Source: Chaetomium olivaceum (taxonomy: Eukaryota; Ascomycota; Sordariomycetes; Sordariales; Chaetomiaceae). Taken from it: 64,000 nucleotides of DNA. A program made the translations under genes and the position numbers. Under the pieces are notes generated by a model. It did not search any database and was not told the origin of the DNA. It was given only the letters and a program-made list of their open reading frames with translations. The stretch spans positions 124,001-188,000 of the forward strand of contig JAYWVB010000031.1 in the NCBI GenBank assembly GCA_039881045.1. Direction: 5' to 3'. How positions within the stretch are numbered: position 1 is the stretch's first letter; each line of letters starts with the position of its first letter. This document shows positions 1 to 11,792 of the stretch, one piece after another.

Positions 1-3000
1 TAGGTCTAAGGGTTTTGATATCTGTTTTATCGACATCTTTTCGCGTATGGCCAGGGACTACCTTGGATGCACTTATGTGCCTTTCACCGAGCATGGCATC
101 TTCTCTCGCGAGCAGTCAGACCTCATCTTCACAGCCATCTTGCGCTTGACCGAGATTCCCGTAGGCCAGGCTACATCCCCGTACACCTCGCTCGATTATG
201 CGTCAGGTCTGGGCGTTTACCTGGAGAAGGACAAGAAGAAGTACCCGGTACCGTACATGGTTGCACGGTGGATTGGCCATTCCTTGTCTCCCCTCTGCCT
301 CAAGCAGGAGAGCTCCATCTTGGCAAACCTTGAGGGTTTGATGGAGTCTATCGACACCTTCTTCCACCCGTCCAACCAAGGCTCATGGACCGGGTTCTTA
401 GCCCAGCTTACTTACTTTCTAACCGACATCTTCGTTTCTCGCTGGAATCGCGAACAAAGTGGCGAGCTTGACGTGCCCCCCGAGCGCCGGATTAATGCCG
501 AATTGAAGAAGCGTTTCGTCATTGCCCTGAAGGAGGTGACTTTCATGGGCCTTTTTGCGAAGAGTTCCAAGGTGGTGAACTACTACTACTCAACCCTGCA
601 AGGCCTCGCTTACCTCGAGCCGGACTTGATTCTCCCTGGTGCCCTGCAGCGCTTCTATCCCAGCCTGCAGGGGCTTGTTGAGGTCCATCGGACGACGTCC
701 AGTTTGTGCGGCCTGCAGATGATTGCCAACATCATGTCGAAGCAGAAGGGGTACCGTTGCCACATCACCGCCCTGTTGGCGCTTGCACTACCTGGTATCG
801 ATGCGAATGACCTGGGGAAAACGCTCTACACCCTGTACTTCATACAAAGCGTGGCTTACAGTATCCCATTCGTGCCCTTGGCGCACCAGGACGACAGGAT
901 TCACGATACGAGCCTCGCCATGAACTGGGTGCAGGCCGAGATGGAGAGGATGGAACGTGAAGGGCAGGATGTCAAGATTTGCTACGACGAGGAGCTCACA
1001 GACGAGGACGAAGCCAACGTCCTGCGCTCCTCCACAGCTGGCCTCGGCGAGTTCGTGCTCGCCTTGTTGGGCAAGGTGTTTGCATTGCTAGAGAATCTAC
1101 CGGACCCGAGTCTTCTTCGCACGGGATCGCCAGAGGAGAATGTGATCAACACCTTGCCGGCTGCGCTTACACCGCTATTCGCATCATTATCCCCGGAGCT
1201 CTTTGATATGGCGCTTGAGAAGCTGGCCGCCTTCGTTACCAGCCACGTGGTCCACCAAGCTCGAGATGCGATGGCATGGATTTGCAATGCCTTGTGCAAA
1301 GTCAACCCGGAGAAAACTCTCAAGGTCTTCATCCCCATGTTGCTAGTCAATATCCGCAACGAAATCGACTACAACGGCGCTGCGTCAGACCGCAGCAGCG
1401 GCACCGAGGTACTCCCCCGAGATCGCGCACTGGTCTGGCACGTCAGCATGCTGAGCATGTGCGTAGTCCACGTCGGTGCCGAGGTCTTGAAGTACAAGGA
1501 TGACCTTTTTGGGATTGCCGAGTATATGCAGGAGAAGTGCCGCGGCCTGCCCACTATTCACATCTCCAACTACATCCACCACTTACTTCTCAACCTAACA
1601 CACACCTACCCGATCGACAACACCCTCTACGAGCCGGACCACATCGCCCGTGGATTGGATGTCCATGACTGGGGTCGCACAACCCCCCCGTCTGAACTCA
1701 CCATCAAGTGGCATCGTCCCTCGCATGCCGAGATCCTGTTCGCGGTTGAGCTCTTCGAGAGCCAGGCTAGGAGTGCTGCTGAGAGGCTTGGGCAACTAAT
1801 GAGCGACGACCCGCCCGTTAGCAGGAAGGGCAAGAACAAGGAGTGGTCTGATGAGCTATCGCGGAGCTTGACTGCTCTTCGGCTGATCATCTCAGGTATC
1901 GCCACGCTTTTTGACCCACTCCGCGCGTCTGGGGAAGGGAACGTCCAGGGTGCAAACGGAGGGGACAAGAACGACGCGGATGGCGACACCATGATGATGG
2001 AAGAGGACGATGACCCCCTCGCTGAGGTTGCTGACGATGACGAACTGAAACGACAGTTCCATTACCCGGCCGGGTACTTGCTAAGCCCGGAAGATCCGGT
2101 GTATGAGCGCATTCATAGCTTGCGTGAAGACGTTGGCAGGGTTCTCTCGCGCACACACGCCTTCTTGAACGCGAGCCAGGAGGACGACGTTGCGTGCTTT
2201 ACTGCATTATACGCCACGTATAGGACGTGGATCACCGATGTCGGTATTGAACGTTCTGCTCATCCGCTCGAGCGTCTTGTCCGCCTGTACAAGGCCGATA
2301 TTTCTCCCTTCAAGATCAGCGGGCTCCGGAAAGTCTACCCCCGGCCGCTGCTAATCAAGCGTGCAGACGCCTACCAGCTTCAACGCGTCAAGTACAACGC
2401 CGCATACCGCAAAAAGAGCGAGCTTGACAAGCAGTTGCTCCTTGACCTTGCTGAATCATGTACCTCCTCATACTCCGATGTACGCCGAGTGGCCCAGGGT
2501 GCCCAAGATTCGTCCCTCAAAGTCTTGCTCGGAGGAAGACCGCTCGTCATACCCGTCGTCCTGGATAGACTGCGAAATGCACTGGAGGAGAACGACCATG
2601 ACCGTATCAAAGGAGCGATGTACACTCTTCTGTTCACTACCCTGATTAAGACCGTCATGAGAGACTGGCGCTTTGCTCCAGACCTCATGCGCCTGTACAT
2701 CCAGACCGCCAGCGTTGATAAATCATCGATTCAGAACCTCGGGTCGTCCGCTTTGTATCCGCTCCTTGAGTTTGGCAAGCCGCTCGAGCGCATGATCATT
2801 TTTGACCAGAAGATTGTGGACACGATCAAGCCTAACGAAGACTGTTCAGCCACCATCAAGCGCCGCAACGACTTCATCAAAGACCGCCGTACCAAAGTCG
2901 AGGAGAAGAAGGCTGCGCTGGGCTTGGAGCTAACCGAGAAAGCACGCGAGTCTCACTGGAAGGTTGCAAACAGGTGCACCATTTTTGCTCTGAACTGCAC

Positions 3001-5178
3001 CCTGCGGTTTAACACTCTCGGCAACCCGGAGTTCATCGATCTCGTCGCCAATGGTGCCAATGACCAGCACCCCAGCCTACGGTCCAATTACCTCTCTGCC
3101 TTCTCCGCGCTCTTTACCGCCATCGACATGCGAGCGGTTTACGGACACGACTACAGGAACTACCTCACCGAAAAAGAGAACGACGAGAATAAAACCCACA
3201 TACCGGTGCCGACCGATGATCCTGACTTGACGGAGAAGTTTCTTGCCCAGTTCGAGAATACCAATGAGGTCAACTACTTCGTCGATTGTGATCACCCGGG
3301 CTGGCTCGTGTGGGGGAAGGATCTCATCGTGTCCCGCGCAAATCCGAAGCCGTTCCTGGCTTATGACGAGGTCGAAACCCGGGTGCGCGAGCAGATCGGA
3401 AAGGTCATCACCAAGGAGTGGTTCAAGAAATGCTTCGAATATCTCAAGCAGGAGCCGAGAGATGCGGGGGCAGACCGCTTCCGCATGCAAAACGTCGTAT
3501 TACTTATGAACGTATTCGATCTGATGCACTACGGGAAAACGACTGCCACATTCGACGACATTGTGGAGATGACTAAGGATGTGTATGGTGATGGCAGCGA
3601 CAAGCACCAGCACCGGGCAACTGCTGAGATCCTCGGCGCGCTGCTAACGGGCAGCGCCGATGACCCCAAGGATATTCGGGACAAGGTATGGGAGTTTGCG
3701 GCGCCAATGATGCTCAAGATCATCGCCGATGACTTGACTCCCGACAACCTGTCCTACTGGATGACGTGCCTTCACGTTATAATCGATGGTAAAGATCCAC
3801 GACGATCCCACGAGCTTACCGAAACCTTGGCATCGTTCCGGCTCGACATGAACTCGAACGCCGCGTTCAAGGAGTCATCCAAGCTTCAGCTTATCGAGTT
3901 CATCGTAAACGATGCTGGTTGGCACTTCCGCAACGAGAAGCCGATTCTTGACGACTGTCTCGCCCATATCGACCACCCGTACAAGTCGGTCAGAGAATCG
4001 ATCGGTAGGATAATCGCCACGATCTACCGCACCCGGTACCATGAGTCTTTCAAGGACGTCTCGACGCTGCTGGAGAAAAACAAAGCGGAATCGCCAATTG
4101 GGATCCGGGCTTACCAGCCGTCAGAAGAATTTACAACCACCATCACGGATGTCTTCGCCCGTATCGAGAAGTGGCGCCACGAGCGCACCCCTGGCCAACA
4201 AACCCCTTCCAGTTACACCTCGGGCTCCAAGACTGTGCTCACTTGGCTTGACAGCACGCTTTCGTCGCAAGAGTGCATCCAGCTGGTCCCGTTCTTCCCA
4301 GACCCCTTCATCGACCAGCTCCTACACATGATGGACGTCAAGGAGGACCCGGAGCTGATGAAGCTCGCCTACCACGTGTACCGGCACCTGCCCAACATCC
4401 CGTTCCGATCCGGCGAGGACGACGCCTTCATCGCGGCGCTCATTCGCGTCGGCAAGACGGCCACGTCGTGGCACCAGCGCCTGCGCGCCCTCGTCAACAT
4501 GCAGGTCGTCTACTTCCGCCGCCTCTTTCTCACGCAGCCCGCCCAGCGCCAGATGCTCTTCGACGCCGTCGGCGACATGCTCGCCGACCCGCAGCTCGAG
4601 GTCCGCGACTGCGCGAGCGCCACCCTCGCCGGCATGATCCGCTGCTCCCCGGCCTCCATCCGCAACCCCATCATCTATCAGCTGAAGGACCGCTTCGAGC
4701 TGCAGCTCAAGCTGAACCCCATGCCGAAGCGGAAGGTCCCCGGCACCGACACGCCCGTGGACACCCAGAAGCAGATCGTGCGTCGCCATGCGGCCGTGCT
4801 GGGGCTGGGTGCGCTGATCGAGGCGTTCCCGTACGCTACGCCGCCGCCCAAGTGGATGCCGGAGGTCCTGGCGGGGTTGGCCACGCGCGCGGCGAATGAT
4901 CCCGGGGTGGTGGGCAAGGCGACTAAGGCGATTTTGGCCGAGTTCAAGAAGACGAGACAGGATAGTTGGGGGGTGGATCAGAAGGTATGTTCTTTCTTCT
5001 TTTCTTTTCGTTACTCTTGCCATTGTGTCCAGCACTGTTCTCGGTGTTGCTGGGTGGTGTGGTATCAGTACCCCGTATTTATTAAGACAGTGGTGCTAAC
5101 ATGTGCCGAATGTAGTACTTCACGAGTGAACAGCTTGAGGACTTGGAGGGTGTGCTCTGGAAGAGCTACTTCGCTTGA
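1..5178 (+). CDS. BLM10: Proteasome activator BLM10/PA200, 5' truncated by the window edge
   Basis: HEAT-repeat activator that caps the 20S proteasome core and opens its gate; the family acts in nucleus and cytosol. The frame is already open at base 2 and runs through the first Met at 47, so the N-terminal part lies outside the window; about 1,680 residues are visible, against roughly 1,900-2,100 for fungal members. Exon 1 ends at 4984 (AAG before gtatgt). The intron is 4985-5115 and the last exon, 5116-5178, encodes 20 residues ending in KSYFA. The family ends in a hydrophobic-Tyr-X motif (YYA in yeast) that docks into the alpha ring; here the last three are YFA. An acidic loop rich in Asp, Glu and Met is encoded near 1975-2045. 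If the intron is retained the frame stays open to 5305 and the docking tail is lost. Family assignment is secure from the overall sequence character and the C-terminus. Confidence 0.9.
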
Positions 5179-5816
5179 GCGAAGGAAAGGGAGTGAAAGG
5201 AAGCACAATGGGTTTGGTGGTCAACATGGACCGGTGGTTGTGGGGTGGGAACGCATTCGCCGGTGGCTAGACTTGGCATGGACATGGGACAGGTCTTTGG
5301 GGTGAGGAGGAGCATGGAATGGCCCTAATGATAAATATGTTGTATTGTTGTATTGCTGAGAGCAGTCATGGGCAATGAGCATTTGTAGAGGTTCATCGCC
5401 ACGCTGCACTGTGTTAACAGGTTGGTGGAGATTGGGGTTGGGGTCATTGGGGTGGGATTGGGGACAAAGCGCTCGTATTATATAGGTAGGTCGGTTTGAG
5501 TATGGTATTAGAGCGTACTCTTGCCCGAGTTTGATGAAAATCGAGAGGTTGTTAGACATGACGAAAAGCGAGAAAGCGTGGGTTAACGGAAGTTCAAGCT
5601 GATGTGCATCGGGTGGAGCTGTGGGACGGCGGGCATCGTGGGCGTAACCAGACGGGAAAGTTGCAACAACACGGTCATGAGAAATATGGAAGAGTGATAG
5701 GGGGTAAACATGAAATGGTAGTTTCCCTTTCCTTCAAATTGAGATGAGAGTTGGCTAAACAAAGAGAAAATAGGAGCAAAAGAAAACAAGAGAAAAAAGA
5801 ATTTGGGAGCAAAAGA
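5179..5816. other. Intergenic, BLM10 3' side to tRNA-Val
   Basis: No convincing gene. It holds the BLM10 3' region and an A-rich stretch (about 5755-5815) directly downstream of the minus-strand tRNA. On the minus strand this is a T-rich tract of the kind that ends RNA polymerase III transcripts. Confidence 0.5.
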
Positions 5817-5914
5817 TGATCGACCCAGGGATCGAACCTGGCACCTTCTCGGTGGGAAGAACCCAGTTATTCAACTTTGTGAACGAGACGTGATAACCAC
5901 TACACCAGCCGACC
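5817..5914 (-). tRNA. tRNA-Val (CAC) with a 25-nt intron
   Basis: On the minus strand the acceptor stem GGTCGGC (5914-5908) pairs with GTCGATC (5824-5818) using two G-U pairs, with discriminator A at 5817. The D arm contains TGGTGTAGTGG. The anticodon stem TCTCG/CGAGA closes the loop TTCACAC, giving anticodon CAC (valine, codon GTG). The T arm carries GGTTCGATCCC. A 25-nt intron (plus-strand 5853-5877) lies one base 3' of the anticodon, the canonical site for tRNA-splicing endonuclease. Confidence 0.93.
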
Positions 5915-6134
5915 ATTGGTTTGGGGTCCACAAGTTTGGCATTTTATCCTACGAACGGAAGGTGCGCACCAGCCCCTGATGTTGCCCCTATTCGCCTACA
6001 CCATCATCACGTCGGAAAAAAGGGGGCCATCATGACTGCTGCCAAACTATATTCACAGCCCTAGTGGACTCAGTATCTGCGCACCATCCAACCCAACGCC
6101 AGTTAAACCGAACTCGCACATCAACACTGCTGGC

Positions 6135-8856
6135 TCAGACGCCATGTTCAACCTCATGTTGCCTACAACCGGGACCGCGGTCTTCACTTCGGATTGTCTG
6201 CGCCTGGTGTCGTATTCTCTCAACACATTCTGCACTGTGGTGGTTGCTCTTCCGAGGGCTTTGCTCCCACGCCGCCATAGACGCATCGCAGATCGCTAGT
6301 GCCTCCTGAAACCTCCTAGCCTTTTTAAGAGCAAGGATTAAATTGTACGCCGATACGAGTGTTTCGCGATGTTCGGGGCCCAAAGTTCGTTGTTTGACTG
6401 CGAGCGTACGTCGCATCAGTGATTCGCCTTCTTCCCATGTCTCGTCTCTTTCAACCAACGCGCTGGCAAGGTATGACTCCGCGATCAACACAAGCATGTC
6501 TTCGGGACCATAGATATCGCGTTTCGCCTTGTAAACCAAGCGATATAGCTCCACTGCCTCGGTAACTCGGCCTTGATTCTCGATTGCTTCGGCTAGCACA
6601 GCCATGCAATTGAGCACCAATGGTGACCGAGGGCCAATCGTGCGAGTTCCCCGCTCAATGGCTTCTCGTATAAGCGTTTCCGACTCGATGTACTCCCCGT
6701 TTTCCCCCAGTGCCCCGGCGAGGTCACACATGCTATCAATGGTCTTTTCATGGTCGACACCAAGCAACTCAGCGCGTAGAGCGAGAACGCGCCGTCCAAG
6801 CGGAATAGCCCGGGTAGGGTTTGGGAGTATGAGGGACTGGAACCAGGCCACCTGCCCCATGCTGGCGAGCGTATCTACATCCCGTTCGCCAAGATGGCGC
6901 GTCCGTAGCGCAACCGACTCCTCCAGGCGGAGGAGTACTTCGTCGAAGGCGCCCATCCAGGCGAGGTAGTGGCCTGTAGCAACCAGGAGTGTTGCTCGTG
7001 CAAGGTCGATGGTGCGCTGACGATCTGGAAGCCACTGTGAGCCAAAGTCGTAGGCAAGGACGAGCTCTGCGTGCGGGAAGAGAGCCTCGCATAGGGACCA
7101 ATATCCTGTGGCTATACTCTCTTCCGCCGGAAAGCGCCGGCCAACCGACTGGAGTGCCGCCAAAGCCCACCTGAATTGCTCTTCCGGGTTCTCATTCTGG
7201 AGCCACCATCTCGTTGCCAGCTGCACGAGGTGATGTGTGGTGAATACATTGGCGCTCCCGCCAGTATCCAACAATGAGAAGGCGCACAGCGTGTCCAGAG
7301 CATCCTCAAAGTCGAAGCTATCCTCCTCCTCCTCCTCCTCCTCGGTCTCTTCCTTCTCTACGGCGGGCCCTTCGCCAGCTTGGCCTTTTGGAGTAAGGAG
7401 CAGTTGTCTTGGAATGGCCTGATGTTGAAAGAAACTGATGAGACACAAAAGGTTGGCCGCACGTGGGCTGTTGCTGCGGATCCATTCGAATGTAACCGAC
7501 CATGTTTTGGCCACTGATTCGAGTGAGCCGATCTGACGACCATGTTCTGCGAACTCAAAGGTGAGCATACGCGTCCTCGTGGCATCACTCTGTCGATATT
7601 TTCTCAGATACTGGGGGATGGTCGTTCGTCGTTTAGAGATGAACGAAATGGCCTGAGTGATGGCGAGGGGGATACATTCCAGCTCATCCAACAATTCGCC
7701 AATTGTGGTGTCGTCAAGCGGGTCAGGGCCACGTCGTAGTCGCTCCTTGACTAGTTGAATTCCTTCTTGCTTGGTCATACGAGGAATGGCGATGGGCTCA
7801 GCCGGCGTGGCGAGGTCGAATGCGATGTCCCTCGTCCGAGTCGTGAACAAGAGCGAGCCGTGTGCACACTTCGGAATACATTGCGATGGTGTGTTGCCGT
7901 TAGGTAGTGTGTCGCGGAAGAAGCTATCCTTGTCGTCGACATTGTCGATAACCATCAACCAAGGATCTGTATGCGTGGTCTGCAGCCAGCTCTGTACGAG
8001 GAAGGAAGCATCGCCGCCGTTTGATTCGTTTCTTTTGATGAGGCCGCATTCGACGGCTATGCGTTTGTACGACTCCTCGAATCGGGAGATGGTAGCAGCG
8101 TTTACCCAGAAAATGGAGCATTGAACGTCCCTCTGGCGGATTCGATGGCAGTACTCAATCGCAACCTGAGATTTCCTTTCGACATGAATATATAGTCAAT
8201 ATTTGATATCAGCAACTAAGCGATCATGCGTGAGAAACTCACCCGATACCGCCCAAGCCCCATAACGCCGCTTTAGGCTGCACGCCCTCCTTGACTGTAA
8301 GAGTCGCGTCTATTGCCCTGAAGATTCCATCTCGCCCAACGAAGGAAGGGTTGCGGTCGAAAGGGACCAGCCACCGAATTCTCGGCTTTTGTATCTCTGC
8401 AGCAGCACTCGCTTGGGTGGCAGTGGAAGCAACAACTTGGTGGAATGTGAGTGCTTGGATGTACTTGGTGAGACGCTTTGCGAGTTCTTCAACCTTGGCG
8501 TCGCTGGCCAAGCTGGAAATGGCCTTCCGTCCGCGCTCCCACGAAGAAGCGCCAGGTGACGGCAAGATCTTATCAAGCAGTTCATCCAGTTGTTTGACCA
8601 CCTCTTGGCATTCTTTTATTACCCGATACACAGCGGTTGGTGATCCAGTGTCCCCCTGGCTACCCTCGCGGCTTCTGTCTTCAATTCCCTTCAGCCCTTC
8701 AATGATGAGCGGCAGCTCCGTCCTGATCTGCCTGAAAGCCTTGGGAACCTGGTCCACGTTGGCGCCAAAATCAGCCAGCCGGCTAACCACCTTTACAGCG
8801 AGCTCAATGAATTGTGCGGCTGCCGCAGCCAGGGAGATCACCGAGATAGGATCCAT
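6135..8856 (-). CDS. NOD-like receptor: N-terminal STAND domain, NB-ARC, TPR
   Basis: Two exons (8856-8243 and 8175-6135; intron 8176-8242, GTGAGT donor) give 884 residues. The start at MDPIS is chosen over an upstream frame extension because MDPIS followed by an Ala-rich helix is usual for fungal STAND N-termini. Residues 1 to about 140 resemble the SesA/fungal STAND N-terminal helical domain. The P-loop GLGGIGKSQ (about 200-208) is split by the intron. Walker B is LMVIDNVDD (about 280), followed by a sensor-like LLFTTRTR. A Glu-rich linker encoded by a CCT/AGG repeat (7321-7343) precedes kinesin-light-chain-type TPRs in the C-terminal 300 residues. Such proteins act in non-self recognition and programmed cell death in fungi, with TPRs as the likely sensor. 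Ligand and N-terminal effector partner are not visible. Confidence 0.88.
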
Positions 8857-9725
8857 GGAATTTGTCGCTTGGCATAGACAGATGCCTTGGGTACTTAGAA
8901 GTGAAGTTCTATAATGTATGGTAAGAATGTAGTTAACCCTATATGCGGTACTTATCGCAAGAATGGTGATGCCTGGGTACACTGCTTGACCCCGCAGTCG
9001 CTTATGTACATACATGTACATAAATCGACAATATTCGGGTTACACACCCCCGCACTCACTCAGCCTTCGGATATCAGGTACTAACCTTACGGAGCTGAAT
9101 AGGTAAATTTCATTGGCACTTCGCGTAAGGTCCAGTCATCGGCCCCAACATGCTTCACTAAAATTCCATTCTCATGCTGCTTGGACGCTCCAGCCCTTCG
9201 TGCAAATCTGGACAGCTACCTACCTAACTTGTAGATAGACCGCCATACGCTAGTAGAAAGGTCGTGGTGCGTCCTTCATTACTATCCCTGAATATTTAAT
9301 GCTAATGTCTCCTCCTACAATAGGGGTATGGGGTTCCGTGACGAGGGCCCGTACCACAGCCTTCCCGAATATTTTTGAGGTATCGGCCAGTTACGCAAAC
9401 TCGGTGTGCCTACGCAACTTCCTATAGCTATAGACTTGTAGAATTTCGTGATCGTCGAGCTTGATACGTAGGCCAGGGATACGATCACAAGTACCGAACG
9501 TATAACAGTACTCGTAGAAAGACCCTCCTCAAGAAACTCCCTGATGGCAAGCCCGACTCTGCTAGAATGACCGGCGCGGCGTGGCAAAGGCTCGTTACAA
9601 AGAGACCATAAAATATCCCAATCTAGCGACTGAGAATAAGAAAAGAGCCATGTCCGCATCTCCTTCCATCTGCTCCAATGACCGTGATCCCTTCCGCTAT
9701 GACTCAGACTACCTTAGGATTTATT
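8857..9725. other. Intergenic between NLR and secreted protein gene
   Basis: Promoter side of the NLR and downstream side of the secreted-protein gene. A 114-codon minus-strand ORF (9659-9315) is present but not supported. It contains TACCTACC-type motifs near 9218. No other feature seen. Confidence 0.4.
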
Positions 9726-9734
9726 CTAAGGTAG
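9709..9734. repeat. 9-bp inverted repeat at the stop codon of the secreted protein gene
   Basis: CTACCTTAG (9709-9717) and its exact reverse complement CTAAGGTAG (9726-9734) flank an 8-base spacer. On the minus strand the right arm contains the TAG stop of the gene at 9726-9728. Possible RNA hairpin in the 3' end of the message. Confidence 0.7.
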
Positions 9735-10158
9735 GCAGCACTTGTAACTGGTTGGCCCAGGGCACTGGTTGCTATTGCCACGAATGTCAGCGGGCAAACG
9801 TCTTCCGGTAACTAGGGAACTAACCTGACGAAGACGCCGCTGCGCCGGGAGCAGAAGGAATCGCTAGTGCTCATGCAGATGCCACTGGCGCAGAGGGGAT
9901 AGATACAGCACATGACGTTGCTGGGGTCGTTGGGGCACGCCCCCCTCACGGGCCGCTGGCCACTGCGGCTGTCACACCAGCTGTTCGTCGCGCAGGTGCC
10001 TATGACCTGCGAGGGGAAAACCCCAGTTAATACTTGGCTGTAGGCGACGTGGGGAACGAAACCTGGGGACTCACGCCGCCGCTCGCTCGGCAGAGATCTC
10101 CAATTCTCGCGGCAGCAGGGACAGCCAACAAGGAGAGGACGGCAATGTCGAGCTTCAT
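9726..10158 (-). CDS. Small secreted cysteine-rich protein with two six-Cys modules
   Basis: Three exons: 10158-10075, 10006-9825 and 9771-9726. Introns are 68 and 53 nt; donors are GTGAGT and GTTAGT, with CTGAC/TTAAC-like branch points. The protein is 103 residues. MKLDIAVLSLLAVPAAA is a clear signal peptide, leaving about 86 residues with 12 cysteines. These fall into two consecutive modules of the order C..C..C..CP....CC: the first ends CPNDPSNVMCC, the second CPGPTSYKCC. Similar single modules occur as N-terminal appendages of secreted fungal peptidoglycan or chitin-active enzymes; here the modules stand alone, which suggests an extracellular effector-like or cell-wall role (inference). 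No member is known to me with a proven function. The stop codon sits in a 9-bp inverted repeat. It lies about 870 bp upstream of the NLR in the same orientation. Confidence 0.82.
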
Positions 10159-11124
10159 TGCGAGGTAGCGTCAAGTGTGACAGGACTTGTAGAACCAGTA
10201 TTGTTATTGTTGGCAGAAGGGAGTCAGGCTAGCTTGATGAGAGCTGACCGTGATGTCGACCTCGGGGAGGTTTTCGTCTCTTATAAGGTATATTCGGTCC
10301 TGGGCCGTCTCCGTAGTCCCAGTCCTATCTCTGCATTTGATATTAATGAGCACAACACTTTATGCATGGTGTCCTACGGGAAGAGTCTAGACGTTGTTCA
10401 ACCGCTGTATGTGGTTTAGCCTCTCTTTAAAAGGTTCCCCCCTTATGCGCGCATTCAGGTCAGCTTGGTGCAGAGGGCGGATAGACTTTTGACCGTCGGA
10501 TAGTATCCGTTGTAGTTGAGGTTCTCCTACCCTATATGATGTTGTAACCGCATTTGTTGCTGTAACCACCCTCTGAGACGGTGTAACACCGGAAGGATTT
10601 GGTTGGGTAGCCCTGGAAATTTTACCTTGGAGGGTGATGCAGCTGATACCGCTTCAGCTCTGGATATTTTCGTTGCGAACAGGCTAGCCATGTACTCCAA
10701 GACATTTTAATAAATAATCGGCCCAACTCAACTTGGCCAAGACGATACCAAGAACCCAATCCTCATGAGTGAAACCACGGCCGCCATGTGCCGAGCAGCC
10801 GATGTACGGTCCGACTTCTCGATTGCGCAGTGAAGGTCGGAACGCTAGCTGGACAGCTAATTCTCCATGCCCTCCATCTGTTTTACCTCCTTGGAGTGAT
10901 TGACGGGGCGGGGTTTTATATCATTGCTCTCGATGACGCATGAGGGTTTTGTTTTTGTGGTGAATCGGGAGAACACTCCTGGACCCTTATAGTGCTTTTC
11001 TCTTTCCTCCCGACACGCTACCGACCCCTTCTTCACCGCTTTTGCCCCTCGAAGTATGCATCGCCAAAGAAACGGGCAGTGACGAGGTTACACCTGACGC
11101 TAGGAGATGCTGGAATTTGGTTGG
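10159..11124. other. Intergenic, secreted protein promoter to tyrosinase remnant
   Basis: Nothing recognisable as a gene. No trace of the copper-A half of a tyrosinase was found here, so the 5' half of the pseudogene that follows has been lost rather than just frame-shifted. Confidence 0.4.
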
Positions 11125-11792
11125 CTGCATGTGCATGTCGTACCAGCCGTACTGGGACTGGCCGCGGTAAGTGACCGCCCCCCAAGACTCGCCCCTCTTC
11201 AACGACGACCCCTATGGTGTGGGTGACAACGGCGAGGACGTTCCGCTCAACCGGCCCATCATTGTCCCCGCCCGCTCGGCGGCAACATCCAACTCCCCGC
11301 CGAGCTGGGCGGCGGCCTCGTCAAGACGGGCCCCTTCGCCGACATAGTCGTCAACCTCGTCCCGGACATAAACACGCGCTATGCCAACTACACGACTATT
11401 CTGAAGCTGCTTACCCAACATCGACGTTTACCGCATCTTGTCCGAGGGCGTGGTCTATACGGCCAAGATCGCCCCGTCTGTCGGCGTGCGCTACACCATC
11501 AATGACGACCCCGGTGACGATCTGTTTACCTCACCAGCCGACCCGGCTTTTTTTGGCGCACCACTCGCAGATGGACCACATTTGGACGCTGTGGCACATA
11601 TTAGGGTTTTCTAGTGACCGGTTGAGGTAAGGGCTCGTATGCGCATCGGACGTGGGAGAATATGCCGCCGTCGGGGCTGGAAAGCTGCGTGATGTGATTG
11701 ATATGGGGTATGCCGCGACGTCAATGACCACTGTGGATGTCATGCCGACGACGGGCCGCGAGGTCTACTACTTTTATTTGCGAGCGGGCTAG
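11125..11792 (+). pseudogene. Decayed tyrosinase (copper-B half only)
   Basis: Pieces of a tyrosinase/polyphenol oxidase can be read in order but in different frames. They are YQPYWDWPR (11141), SPLFNDDPYG, a NIQLPAELGG block, a VYRILSEGVVYTAKIAPS block, then the copper-B segment with DPAFF and HHSQMDHIW (about 11545-11590). A C-terminal piece ending in REVYYFYL stops at TAG 11790-11792. At least three frameshifts (near 11278, 11415 and in a run of seven T near 11550) and a TAA just after the WDWPR block break it. The copper-A histidines are missing. Intact tyrosinases oxidise monophenols to quinones for pigment formation; this copy cannot. Confidence 0.85.

Noticed and set aside
4273..4899. 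208-codon frame within BLM10
   Set aside because: His/Arg/Pro-rich shadow of the conserved BLM10 reading frame.
9315..9659. 114-codon ATG frame on the minus strand with a helix-turn-helix feel
   Set aside because: Faint likeness to transposase N-termini (a GTPSLR...SGRLW stretch) but no second domain, no terminal repeats and no homologous copy in the window.
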